A stretch of 64,000 nucleotides of DNA, taken from contig JAXHUR010000001.1 of assembly GCA_034189505.1 (NCBI GenBank), positions 74,965 to 138,964 on the forward strand, written 5' to 3'. A program made the translations under genes and the position numbers. Shown here piece after piece: positions 7,917-15,976 of this stretch. The notes under the pieces are model-generated. The model had not been told where the DNA came from. It saw only the letters and a list, made by a program, of their open reading frames with translations, and searched no databases. Every line of letters begins with the position of its first letter. The stretch's first letter is position 1. The DNA comes from Geoalkalibacter_A sp034189505. Lineage in GTDB: Bacteria > Desulfobacterota > Desulfuromonadia > Desulfuromonadales > Geoalkalibacteraceae.

Positions 7917-8462
7917 TCAATAAGCGGCAAACAGGCGCCCTAGATTGGCGATCACCCGCTGTCGGCGCTCCTCCATCTCTTTATCCGCGAAGGAGCCGCC
8001 GGGGCCGGATCCTGCCACAGGGTTCCCTGCGCCATCTCCTGAAGAAGCAGCACTATTTTTCACCTTTTTTACCGGCGCAGGCATGCCCTGCTTCAAAGGC
8101 AGATTGCGCCAAAGAGCATCGCGCTCAGTCTCCTCCAGGTGGTTCCACTCCAGATCGACCATGAGATATCCCATGGCTTCAACGAAATACAATGCTTCAT
8201 CCAGAAGACGAGCAATCCGATCTTTTGGAACCGGTCCCTCATCGTCGAGGAAGAAATACAGCCGCCCCGCCTCGTGTAAAGCCAGAACGACCGCAATTCG
8301 CGCACCATCGTTGTCAGAGAAAACGCAGACAAAGGCGCCGGCCTTCTGCCCTGGAAAGCCGGGCAGGGAAACCTGCACCGGGTTGATCGAGCGATGCAGG
8401 GCAAACACGCGGTCGGCTTCAACCGGAAGGCTGAGTCTCTTTTCCTCGGGAAGAAACATCAT
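7917..8462 (-). CDS. Conserved-looking protein of unknown function
   Basis: 181 residues, soluble, with no signal peptide or membrane segment. I do not recognise the family. Residues 1-125 look like a compact alpha/beta domain (AGAFVCVFSDNDGARIAVVL, RLYFFLDDEGPVPKDRIARL, YFVEAMGYLMVDLEW). A low-complexity Gly/Ser/Ala/Pro linker follows (about 133-155), then a charged helix ending EERRQRVIANLGRLFAAY. The gene starts 8 bases after the PfkB kinase stop and is very probably co-transcribed with mtnP-pfkB. Its position between nucleoside salvage genes and pilF gives no firm clue to function. Confidence 0.7.
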   Translation of the reverse strand: MMFLPEEKRLSLPVEADRVFALHRSINPVQVSLPGFPGQKAGAFVCVFSDNDGARIAVVLALHEAGRLYFFLDDEGPVPKDRIARLLDEALYFVEAMGYLMVDLEWNHLEETERDALWRNLPLKQGMPAPVKKVKNSAASSGDGAGNPVAGSGPGGSFADKEMEERRQRVIANLGRLFAAY

Positions 8463-8470
8463 AATCGGCC

Positions 8471-9388
8471 TTACTCTTCCGAGAGATCCTCGAAATGGGT
8501 CAACTGCTTGAACAACCGAAAACGGCTCCTGATCTCTTCGTACTCCAGAGTCCGCAAACGGTCAAGGCTGAATTTTTCAACGGTGAATGAGGCCATAACG
8601 CTGCCGAAAACGATGGCCTGACGCAGATTGGCTTCCGAAAGGTCATTGGTTGCCGCCAGATAGCCCATGAAACCGCCGGCGAAAGTGTCTCCGGCGCCGG
8701 TCGGATCGAAAACCGACTCCAGCGGGTAGGCCGGTGCGGCAAAGACCGAATCATCGCGGAACATGATCACGCCGTATTCACCGCGCTTGACCACCAGAGT
8801 TGCTGGCCCCATATCGCGGATGATGCGCGCTGCCTTGACCAGGTTCGGCTCCCCGGCGAGTTGGCGCGTTTCGGCATCGTTGATGACGAGCAGATCCACA
8901 TGGGCCAGGGTTTCAATCAGCGCGCCACGCTTGCCCTCGATCCAGAAGTTCATGGTGTCGCTGGCCACCAGGCGAGGTTTTTTCACCTGCTTGAGCACCT
9001 GAAGCTGAAGTTCGGGATCGATGTTGGCCAGAAATACGAATTCGGCGTCCTCGAAGCCCGAGGGCAGTTCCGGCTTGAAACTTTCAAAAACGTTCAGGCG
9101 CGTATCGAGCGTATGCGCTTCGTTGAGATCGTACTCATAGCGCCCCTTCCACCGGAAAGTGGCGCCGGGCGCCCGCTGCAGACCCGCCAGGTTGATTTGA
9201 CGGGATTGCAGAAAATCGACATGCTCTTCAGGGAAGTCCTCCCCGACCACCGCCACCAGGTCGACACCGGTGAAAAAGCTGGCCGCGGTGGAAAAATAGG
9301 TGGCCGAGCCGCCCAGGACATCTTCAACCTGTCCGAAAGGTGTCTGTACAGAGTCAAATGCGACAGATCCAACAACCAGAATACTCAT
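8471..9388 (-). CDS. PfkB-family sugar/nucleoside kinase
   Basis: A 305-residue ribokinase-fold kinase. The N-terminus MSILVVGSVAFDSVQTPFG and glycine-rich GGSATYFSTAA form the substrate lid region. The C-terminal signature DPTGAGDTFAGGFMGYLA carries the catalytic aspartate of PfkB signature 2. The substrate cannot be read from sequence. Because the gene follows S-methyl-5'-thioadenosine phosphorylase by 36 bases, an adenosine/nucleoside kinase or a ribose-type sugar kinase acting on salvage products is a reasonable guess. Confidence 0.85.
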   Translation of the reverse strand: MSILVVGSVAFDSVQTPFGQVEDVLGGSATYFSTAASFFTGVDLVAVVGEDFPEEHVDFLQSRQINLAGLQRAPGATFRWKGRYEYDLNEAHTLDTRLNVFESFKPELPSGFEDAEFVFLANIDPELQLQVLKQVKKPRLVASDTMNFWIEGKRGALIETLAHVDLLVINDAETRQLAGEPNLVKAARIIRDMGPATLVVKRGEYGVIMFRDDSVFAAPAYPLESVFDPTGAGDTFAGGFMGYLAATNDLSEANLRQAIVFGSVMASFTVEKFSLDRLRTLEYEEIRSRFRLFKQLTHFEDLSEE

Positions 9389-9424
9389 AAAAACAACCTG
9401 TGCAGAAAGATGAGGGCTCCCCCA

Positions 9425-10297
9425 TCAGGATTTAAAATAACGCCCCATAATGGGCTCAAGTTCCTTGCGAGTCTGTTCAGGGATCAATGTCTTGTCCGTC
9501 ATGATGGCGTATTGCAGGGCATCTGCGCAACCCCGGGTGCACGGTGAAGCCTCAAGGCGGGAGGTAGACGCCTTGACGATATTTCGCGCCGTCGCCACAT
9601 TTTTCTGAATGATCGCAATCACCGCCTCCACCGAAACGTCATCATGCCCGTCGTGCCAGCAGTCGTAATCGGTCGCCAGGGCAATTGTTGCATAGCAGAT
9701 TTCCGCTTCGCGAGCCAGGCGGGCTTCAGGGATGTTGGTCATGCCGATGATGTCAACGCCCCAGCTGCGATAAATGCGGGATTCGGCACGGGTGGAGAAA
9801 TTGGGCCCCTCAATGCACAGGTAGGTGCCGCCACGGTGCACGGTCGCACCTACGAATTCGGCGGATTCAGCCAGCACCGCAGCCAGGTCGGCACAGACAG
9901 GGTCGGCGAACTGCACATGGCCGGTGACGCCGTTGCCGAAAAAAGTTGAAGCACGCTGGCCCTGGGTACGGTCGAAGAACTGGTCGGGAATAACGATATG
10001 ACCCGGCTCGATGTCCTCCCTCATGCTTCCCACGGCGGAAACGGAGATGATCCGTTCGACCCCCAGGGTCTTCATCCCGTAGATATTGGCCCGATAATTG
10101 ACCTCCGACGGCAGAAAGCGATGCCCGCGACCGTGGCGCGGCAGAAAAACCATCTTGACTCCGTCGAGAACGCCGGTGATAAACGCATCGGACGGTGGGC
10201 CGAAAGGAGTCTCGACGTGAACCTCGCGCAGATCACTCAGCCCTTCCATCTGATACAGGCCGCTTCCGCCGATGACGCCGATAGTGGAACTGCTCAT
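9425..10297 (-). CDS. mtnP: S-methyl-5'-thioadenosine phosphorylase
   Basis: 290 residues. MtnP cleaves methylthioadenosine, a polyamine and SAM by-product, to adenine and methylthioribose-1-phosphate. Family motifs visible are IGVIGGSGLYQMEGL at the N-terminus, LPRHGRGHRFLPSEVNYRAN, CIEGPNFSTRAESRIYRSWG and IIGMTNIPEARLAREAEICY, the last giving the base-binding MTN. The ATG at 10297 was chosen because TTGGAGGA stands 7-8 bases before it; an upstream in-frame start lacks a site. Together with the PfkB kinase downstream it forms a small purine/methylthio salvage unit inserted between rlmN and pilF. Confidence 0.94.
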   Translation of the reverse strand: MSSSTIGVIGGSGLYQMEGLSDLREVHVETPFGPPSDAFITGVLDGVKMVFLPRHGRGHRFLPSEVNYRANIYGMKTLGVERIISVSAVGSMREDIEPGHIVIPDQFFDRTQGQRASTFFGNGVTGHVQFADPVCADLAAVLAESAEFVGATVHRGGTYLCIEGPNFSTRAESRIYRSWGVDIIGMTNIPEARLAREAEICYATIALATDYDCWHDGHDDVSVEAVIAIIQKNVATARNIVKASTSRLEASPCTRGCADALQYAIMTDKTLIPEQTRKELEPIMGRYFKS

Positions 10298-10329
10298 AAA
10301 AAACGTCCTCCAAGAATTCAAGTAAAATT

Positions 10330-10356
10330 TGCGTCACCCCGCGTGGGGGGGGCGCA
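10330..10356 (-). terminator. Possible attenuator/terminator hairpin between rlmN and mtnP
   Basis: The short gap holds a CCCC/GGGG hairpin inside an outer TGCG/CGCA pairing, followed on the minus strand by AAATTTTA. The T-run is weak, so this may only reduce read-through from rlmN into mtnP. Assigned by eye. Confidence 0.35.
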
Positions 10357-10368
10357 GAGTTTCTGCCA

Positions 10369-11427
10369 TCAATCCTGATTTGCAGCTTCTTTCTGCTGCT
10401 CCAGCCGACCCTTCAGCTGACCGCAGGCCGCCGAGATATCGGCCCCCTTGCTTGCGCGCCGGATCGCGACAATATCTCGATCGAGCAGATAGGTCTGAAA
10501 CGCGCGAACGATCTTCTCCTCCGGCGGCTTGAAAGGTGAGTCCTCATAGGCATTGAAAGGGATCAGGTTCACTTTCGCCTTGATGCCATGCAGCAGCTTG
10601 ACCAGGCGCTTTGCATCGGCCTGCGAGTCATTGAGTCCTTCCATCAGGATATACTCAAAGGTGATGCGGCCACGGGGCGGCAGGGGGAATTCACGGCAGG
10701 CCGCCATGAGTTGCTCAAGGGGATAGCGCTGATTGACCGGCATCAGCCTGTGGCGCAGTTCATCGGTGGTGGCATTCAGGGAAACAGCCAGGTTGACCCG
10801 GATGCGCCGCCCCAGCTCCTTCATCTCCGGCACCAGCCCGCAGGTGGAAACGGTAATTTTACGCGGGCTGTAATCGAACCCCTCGCGTGCAAAGAGGATT
10901 TTCAGCGCCGTGACCACATTATCCAGGTTATGCAGCGGCTCCCCCATCCCCATAAAAACAATATTGTGAATCGGACCATCTTTAAGGGCCGCACAGACCT
11001 GATTGACGATCTCCGAGGAACTCAGATTGCGGGTCAGCCCGAAGCTTCCGGTCAGACAGAACCGGCACTGCATGGCGCACCCCACCTGGCTTGAGATGCA
11101 CAGCGTGTCGCGTCCGCCTTCCATGGGAATACGCACGCTCTCGACGGTCTGCCCGTCCTGAAGGCGCAACAGATACTTGCAGGTTCCGTCGCCGCTGACT
11201 TCGGCCGTCTCGACGGGCAGGCTCGAGATGCACGCCCGGCGCTCCAGCTCTTCCCGAAACGCTTTGGACAGATCGGTCATTTGCGAAAAGGAGTCGGCGC
11301 CTTTGCGATAAAGCCAGCCGAAGATCTGGCGTGCACGGAAGGACTCCTTCCCCATGCCGCCAAGAAAAGCCGTCAATTGTTCAAGGTCGAAATTTTTGAT
11401 GTCGACGCGCGTATCGTCACAGGCCAT
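10369..11427 (-). CDS. rlmN: 23S rRNA (adenine-2503-C2)/tRNA methyltransferase RlmN
   Basis: A 352-residue radical SAM enzyme that methylates A2503 of 23S rRNA and A37 of some tRNAs. The radical SAM cluster motif CxxxCxxC is seen in QVGCAMQCRFCLTGSFG. The second catalytic cysteine, which forms the methyl-enzyme intermediate, lies in the C-terminal GADISAACGQLKG. GMGEPLHN and NVVTALKI follow the family pattern. It lies between ndk and mtnP; the ndk-rlmN-pilF-rodZ order is conserved in many Proteobacteria. Confidence 0.95.
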   Translation of the reverse strand: MACDDTRVDIKNFDLEQLTAFLGGMGKESFRARQIFGWLYRKGADSFSQMTDLSKAFREELERRACISSLPVETAEVSGDGTCKYLLRLQDGQTVESVRIPMEGGRDTLCISSQVGCAMQCRFCLTGSFGLTRNLSSSEIVNQVCAALKDGPIHNIVFMGMGEPLHNLDNVVTALKILFAREGFDYSPRKITVSTCGLVPEMKELGRRIRVNLAVSLNATTDELRHRLMPVNQRYPLEQLMAACREFPLPPRGRITFEYILMEGLNDSQADAKRLVKLLHGIKAKVNLIPFNAYEDSPFKPPEEKIVRAFQTYLLDRDIVAIRRASKGADISAACGQLKGRLEQQKEAANQD

Positions 11428-11480
11428 AGATGGTCACTTTCGGGGGCCGAAAAAATTCTTCCGCCATTTAGAAACAGCAA

Positions 11481-11508
11481 AGCCCTTCGGGATTGTACCC
11501 AAAGGGCT
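11481..11508 (-). terminator. Hairpin terminator after ndk
   Basis: On the minus strand AGCCCTTTGGG and CCCGAAGGGCT form an 11-bp stem with one mismatch, located about 50 bases behind the ndk stop. The T-run is short (GGGCTTTGC), so termination may be partial, with read-through into rlmN possible. Confidence 0.6.
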
Positions 11509-11555
11509 CTGACTTCACAAGGTCTGACTTTTGGTAATTTCTTATGAATCCGGGA

Positions 11556-11972
11556 TCAGGCCAGCAGCTCGAGACCGGAAAAGAAGTAGGGGATTTCGAA
11601 TGCGGCCGTCTCGGGCGCGTCGGAACCATGAGTGGCGTTCTCGCCGATGTTGCTGCCGAATTCCTTGCGCAGGGTGCCTTCGGCCGCTTCGGCCGGGTTG
11701 GTGGCGCCCATCAGGTCGCGCCATTTCTTGATGGCGCCCTCGGCTTCCAGCACCATCACCACACAGGGGCCGCTGCTCATGAAGTCGGTCAGTTCACCGA
11801 AAAAGGGACGTTCCTTATGCACATAGTAGAACCCTTCGGCTTCGACCTTGCTCATGTAGAGTTTTTTAAGACCGATGATCTTGAACCCTTCGTCATAGAT
11901 TCGGGCAATGATCTTGCCGGCGTTGCCGGCGGCGAAGGCATCGGGTTTGATGATGGCGAATGTTCTTTCCAT
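11556..11972 (-). CDS. ndk: Nucleoside diphosphate kinase
   Basis: 138 residues, the usual length. It transfers the gamma-phosphate of ATP to nucleoside diphosphates via a phosphohistidine. The active-site histidine H115 is in NATHGSDAPETA, with the family N-terminus MERTFAIIKPDAFAAGNAGK and the basic residues of the phosphate site (KKWRDLMGATNP). It has its own strong promoter (12036-12064) and a hairpin behind it, then rlmN. Confidence 0.97.
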   Translation of the reverse strand: MERTFAIIKPDAFAAGNAGKIIARIYDEGFKIIGLKKLYMSKVEAEGFYYVHKERPFFGELTDFMSSGPCVVMVLEAEGAIKKWRDLMGATNPAEAAEGTLRKEFGSNIGENATHGSDAPETAAFEIPYFFSGLELLA

Positions 11973-12035
11973 TATGGTGGCTCCTTTGGTGTCGGGTTAT
12001 GTCGAGGTCGAATGATTCGCGCAAAAACGTGGCGT

Positions 12036-12064
12036 TATTTAGCATTGACAGGCACAGATGTCAA
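12036..12064 (-). promoter_or_regulatory. Strong sigma70 promoter for ndk
   Basis: The minus strand reads TTGACA, 17 bases, TAAATA, about 65 bases before the ndk ATG. The -35 is a perfect consensus, the spacing is optimal and the -10 is good. Confidence 0.7.
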
Positions 12065-12100
12065 GGATTCAGGCGGAAAGATCGACCAGGCGGGAAACGC

Positions 12101-12122
12101 AAAAAGCCTCCGGCTGAGGCTT
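12101..12122 (-). terminator. Rho-independent terminator after the KefB-like antiporter
   Basis: The stem AAGCCTC/GAGGCTT with a 5-base loop is followed on the minus strand by TTTTT. It lies about 90 bases behind the antiporter stop and isolates that gene from ndk. Confidence 0.8.
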
Positions 12123-12211
12123 CAAAGGCTTATTGCGTTCTGCTGGCAGAGAGAGGATGTAATCCTCTTTTGTGAGATGTTTCCTATTTTTATGGCATAA
12201 TTCCGGTTCGC

Positions 12212-14227
12212 TCAATCCTCTTGAGAAGCAGTGGCCGGCACATTGCCTTTGGTCAGCGATGCTGCTGCTGAAATCTGGTCCGGCTTGCCGATCACCAGCA
12301 GAAGGTCGTTGGAATGGATCTGAATATCGCCCTCCGGATTGGAAACGATGCCCGATTTGTTCTGCACCGCCAGCACTGTCACCCCGTAATTCTGGCGCAG
12401 CTCGGTTTCAACAAGAGTCTTTCCAATAAGCGGCGAATGCGCGGAAACCCGCAAAGAGCTGATTTCCACTCCCGGCAATTGAAGATCGAGCTGATCTACG
12501 GTACCGTGCTCAAGAGAAAGGCTGCGCAGCATCTGATAGCCGTCTGCCCGCACTTCGGCCACAAATTTTTCGATCTCTTCACGCGGCACCAGGTATTTTT
12601 CGAGAATGCGCGTAAAAATCTCGACCGAAGTTTCAAACTCTTCGGGGATAACCTCATTGGCCCCCAGTTCATAAAGGGGTTTCATTTCGGCGGAATAGCG
12701 GGTCCGTGCGATAATGTGAACCTTGGGGTTCTCCTCCCGAACCACCGATACGACCTGGCGCGTGGCGACAGGGTCCGAGATGGCGATAATCACCACACGG
12801 GCGCAATAAATGCCAACCTGTTCAAGAACTTCCTCGCGCACCGCATCTCCAAAGAAAATCGGCTCCCCCTTGGCGCGCTCCTCACGCACCGTCTCCGGAT
12901 TCATTTCCAGAATGGCGTAGTCGATCCCCGCCGCACGGGCAGCACGCGCCACGTTGCGCCCGTTGAGGCCATAACCGATAATGATGATATGGTCATTGAA
13001 GGCTCCCAGCATGCACGGATGGTTACGCGCTTCCTGTCTGCGCTCCTTGCCCTTTGGGCCTCCCCGCAAGCTCTCAACCAGGGTGACAAAACGTGGGGCT
13101 CCGGCAATCACGAAGGGTGTGGCGGCCATGGTTACAACCGCAACGGCCAGAAACATCTGGTAGGTCTGGCCGCTCAGCAGGCCATGGTCCACCCCTGTTT
13201 TGCTCAGGATAAAGGAGAACTCCCCAACCTGGCTCAATCCCAGACCGACCAGCAGAACCGTACGCAGCGGAAATCCCAGTGGTACCGTTGCGACCCCGGC
13301 CAGGATTGCTTTCAGCGTCAGAATTCCCAATGCGATCAGAAAAACGGTCCCCGGTTGCGCCAGTAGAAACTTGATATCGAAGAGCATGCCGATGGAAACG
13401 AAAAAAAGACTGGTAAAAATATCGCGAAAGGGCAGTATATTACTCAAGGCATGATGACTGTATTCGGATTCACTGATGACCAGGCCGGCCAGAAAAGCTC
13501 CCAGGGCAAATGACAGGCCGATACTGGAGGTCAGCCAGGCAGTCGCCAGACAGATGATGACGATGGTCAGCAGGAACAGCTCGCGGCTGCGGGTGCGTGC
13601 CACCTGATAAAGCAGGACCGGCACCACAAAACGGGCGCAGAGAAACACCAGCACCACCACCCCCAGCCCTTTGGCCGCCAGCAGCATCAGCGAATCGGCC
13701 AGATCTCCGGTCCCCCCTGCCAGCATGGGGGTAATCAGCATCATGGGCACGACGATAATGTCCTGAAAGATCAGAATCGCCAGGGTGGTGCGGCCGTGAG
13801 GTGTATCGATTTCGGCACGTTCCTGCAGCAGTTTGAGCACAATCGCGGTACTGCTCAAAGCCATCAGAAAACCGAGAAAAATGGCCGTGCCTCGATCCGC
13901 TCCGAGCCCGAGCTCGATAAAATAAACAATCAACAGGGTCACAAAAACCTGCAGAGAACCCGCAACCATGACGGCCTTCTTGACGCGCAGCAGGTTTTTG
14001 AGGGAAAACTCTATGCCGATGGTGAAAAGAAGCATCACCACCCCGATTTCGGCCAGCAGTTCAACCTCATGGACCGCCTTAATCAGTCCCAGGCCGTGGG
14101 GGCCGGCCACCACACCGGTCAGCAGAAAACCCACGATGGAAGGGATGCGCAGCAGATGGCAGACAAAAAGAACGGCCACGGCCAGACCGAAAATAACCGA
14201 GATATCGCCCAAAAGAGGAATTTCCAT
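12212..14227 (-). CDS. CPA2-family cation:proton antiporter with TrkA-N and TrkA-C (KefB/YbaL type)
   Basis: A 671-residue inner-membrane protein. Residues 1 to about 390 are a 12-13 helix Na+/H+ exchanger domain (PLLGDISVIFGLAVAVLFV, LLFTIGIEFSLKNLL, ALSSTAIVLKLL). It is followed by a cytoplasmic RCK/TrkA-N nucleotide-binding domain (about 410-530, IIIIGYGLNGRNVARAA) and a TrkA-C domain (about 575-660, GVEISSLRVSAHSPLIGKT). The family covers potassium efflux and monovalent cation antiport gated by nucleotide or redox ligands; the exact ion cannot be told. It is a single-gene unit with its own terminator, divergent from the L,D-transpeptidase. Confidence 0.9.
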   Translation of the reverse strand: MEIPLLGDISVIFGLAVAVLFVCHLLRIPSIVGFLLTGVVAGPHGLGLIKAVHEVELLAEIGVVMLLFTIGIEFSLKNLLRVKKAVMVAGSLQVFVTLLIVYFIELGLGADRGTAIFLGFLMALSSTAIVLKLLQERAEIDTPHGRTTLAILIFQDIIVVPMMLITPMLAGGTGDLADSLMLLAAKGLGVVVLVFLCARFVVPVLLYQVARTRSRELFLLTIVIICLATAWLTSSIGLSFALGAFLAGLVISESEYSHHALSNILPFRDIFTSLFFVSIGMLFDIKFLLAQPGTVFLIALGILTLKAILAGVATVPLGFPLRTVLLVGLGLSQVGEFSFILSKTGVDHGLLSGQTYQMFLAVAVVTMAATPFVIAGAPRFVTLVESLRGGPKGKERRQEARNHPCMLGAFNDHIIIIGYGLNGRNVARAARAAGIDYAILEMNPETVREERAKGEPIFFGDAVREEVLEQVGIYCARVVIIAISDPVATRQVVSVVREENPKVHIIARTRYSAEMKPLYELGANEVIPEEFETSVEIFTRILEKYLVPREEIEKFVAEVRADGYQMLRSLSLEHGTVDQLDLQLPGVEISSLRVSAHSPLIGKTLVETELRQNYGVTVLAVQNKSGIVSNPEGDIQIHSNDLLLVIGKPDQISAAASLTKGNVPATASQED

Positions 14228-14303
14228 GTTTTCACCCTGTCAAAATCGTACAGCCCCTTCTTCACGTCCCTGCGGACGGCGGAGACCACTGCAAAAAAGA
14301 TTG

Positions 14304-15329
14304 ATGCCCTTGGTCTTTAAAAGTGCCTTGTTCTTATTGTCGATTGCGGGCTGTTCAGTTCTTCTGCCAACGATGGATGCCTGGGCATGGCAGCCCCGAT
14401 TGATGGAAGAGGCCCGGCTAGTGAACAAAAAACCGACCGTCATCGGCTTCAATCGCGATTATATCCTCGGCAAAGGGGAAAACCTGGTTCATCTCGCCTA
14501 TCGCTCCGGCATCGGCTATACCAACCTGGTGTGCGCCAATCCGGAGATCGATCCCTGGATGCCTTCCGCCGGCCAGCACATCACACTGCCCACCGCAGCA
14601 ATCATACCACAGCCTCTGGAACCGGGGATCACCATCAACCTGGCCGAACTACGCCTCTACCTGATATGGGAACAGGAGGGGCAGAAATATGTCCGGATCT
14701 ACCCCATCGGCATCGGGCGTGAGGGGCGCGACACCCCCCTTGGAACCTACCGGGTCGCCAATCGCGCCGAAAATCCTTCCTGGACGCCGCCCCCTTCCAT
14801 TCGCGCCCAGATGCCCGAGTTGCCGCCGGTTGTCCCTCCCGGCGGCGACAACCCTCTGGGCAGCCACTGGATCGGCCTCTCCGCTCACAATCTCGGCATT
14901 CATGGCACCAATAAACCGCATGGCGTCGGGCGACGCATCAGCAGCGGATGCATCCGCCTTTATCCGCGCGACATTGAGGACCTTTATCACCGGGTGACCG
15001 TCGGCCTCCCGGTCAGAATCATCAACAATCCGATCAAACTCGGCATCAAAGACGGGCACCTCTACCTGGAGGTTCACTCCCTTGAAGGCATAGAGAAAGA
15101 AGCGGCTTTTCGCAGAGTGTGGGATCAGGTCGAAACGGTCGGGGTTGAGCAGGCCATCGATCGAGGCGCGGTGCAGGAAGCACTACAGCGCGCCGACGGC
15201 CTGCCGGTAAGGGTTTCAGTCCCCAGGGAAATCGCAGGCACCAAAGCGCCGCGCCAGGAGGCCTGGTCAAAGCTAAGCCGGGGAGGCGCAACGAAGGAAA
15301 GGGGCAAAAGGGCCATAATTAATGAATAG
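14304..15329 (+). CDS. L,D-transpeptidase (ErfK/YbiS/YcfS type)
   Basis: 341 residues with a signal peptide (MPLVFKSALFLLSIAGCSVL, cleavage near AWA). A LysM-like segment follows at about 50-95 (ILGKGENLVHLAYRSGIGY, ending in HITLPT), then a YkuD catalytic domain (about 107-260). The catalytic signature HGTNKPHGVGRRISSGCIRL has H200 and nucleophile C216. Such enzymes make 3-3 peptidoglycan crosslinks or attach Braun-type lipoproteins to the wall. The start at 14304 was picked because it gives a clean signal peptide; the frame is open further upstream. It converges with a small lipoprotein gene ending in lysine, which would be a suitable substrate. A shared bidirectional terminator lies between them. 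Confidence 0.88.
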   Translation: MPLVFKSALFLLSIAGCSVLLPTMDAWAWQPRLMEEARLVNKKPTVIGFNRDYILGKGENLVHLAYRSGIGYTNLVCANPEIDPWMPSAGQHITLPTAAIIPQPLEPGITINLAELRLYLIWEQEGQKYVRIYPIGIGREGRDTPLGTYRVANRAENPSWTPPPSIRAQMPELPPVVPPGGDNPLGSHWIGLSAHNLGIHGTNKPHGVGRRISSGCIRLYPRDIEDLYHRVTVGLPVRIINNPIKLGIKDGHLYLEVHSLEGIEKEAAFRRVWDQVETVGVEQAIDRGAVQEALQRADGLPVRVSVPREIAGTKAPRQEAWSKLSRGGATKERGKRAIINE

Positions 15330-15432
15330 AAGTAACCGCAAAGGACACTAACCCTTTCCACCGGTCACCAGCACCGGTGCGCAATCGCTTTTCGCCTCGC
15401 CCATATGTTCACCTCATCGTGATGCCAGACTT

Positions 15433-15458
15433 AAAAAGCCCCGTTTCCGGGGCTTTTC
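15433..15458. terminator. Bidirectional rho-independent terminator
   Basis: A perfect stem AAAAGCCCCG/CGGGGCTTTT with loop TTTC and A/T runs on both sides. It serves the convergent L,D-transpeptidase (plus) and the small lipoprotein gene (minus). The rest of 15330-15481 shows nothing else. Confidence 0.9.
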
Positions 15459-15481
15459 TTTGAGCTCAAACAGATTGTCGG

Positions 15482-15793
15482 TTATTTCTGCAGGGTCATT
15501 TCGAAAGCCTTGGTCGCCTTGTCGGCAGCACTCTTGGCTTCAGACGCGCTGCCCGATGCAGCACGGGCGGAACGCTCTGCGCTCTGAGCCGACTGCTCGG
15601 CCAGCTTGGCAGCGGCTTCAGCACGGGAAGCGGCATCCTGTGCCGATTCATTGGCCGCTTTGGCCTCACGGGCCGCAGCAATCGCTTCGTTGAACAGGTT
15701 CTCATCTTCAGGCTCGATCGTCATATAGGGCGAACAGCCAGCCATTCCCGCAGCAAATACGCCTGCGACAACCAGGGTCGTAATTTTACGCAT
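15482..15793 (-). CDS. Small alanine-rich Lpp-like lipoprotein with C-terminal lysine
   Basis: 103 residues. The signal peptide has lipobox GMAGC (C20). The mature part is a long uninterrupted helix rich in Ala/Ser/Glu (EAIAAAREAKAANESAQDAA and similar heptads), an alanine-zipper coiled coil. It ends TKAFEMTLQK, so the last residue is lysine, as in E. coli Braun lipoprotein, which is bound to peptidoglycan through its terminal lysine. The start at 15793 has AAAGGAGGA 7 bases upstream. It is longer than E. coli Lpp (58 aa mature). It faces an L,D-transpeptidase gene across a shared terminator, suggesting an enzyme/substrate pair, which is an inference. Confidence 0.85.
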   Translation of the reverse strand: MRKITTLVVAGVFAAGMAGCSPYMTIEPEDENLFNEAIAAAREAKAANESAQDAASRAEAAAKLAEQSAQSAERSARAASGSASEAKSAADKATKAFEMTLQK

Positions 15794-15888
15794 AAAAAAT
15801 CCTCCTTTGTGTGTTATCGGGGCAAAAGTATGAATCCACAAATGGCTCAAGAACCGATCAATCACCCCATTAATTCACGATGATCACA

Positions 15889-15916
15889 ATTATTCCACAA
15901 ATTTACAGCACTTCAA
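15889..15916 (-). promoter_or_regulatory. Candidate promoter of the Lpp-like gene
   Basis: The minus strand reads TTGAAG, 16 bases, AATAAT, about 95 bases before the start codon in a very A/T-rich 183-base gap. This fits a highly expressed small lipoprotein. The remaining leader holds only A/T-rich sequence and the ribosome-binding site. Confidence 0.4.
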
Positions 15917-15976
15917 CAATAAATCCATAGAAAGAAAATTTTTAAAGGCCAAAAAAATTCTCAGTTGTCGGCCTGC

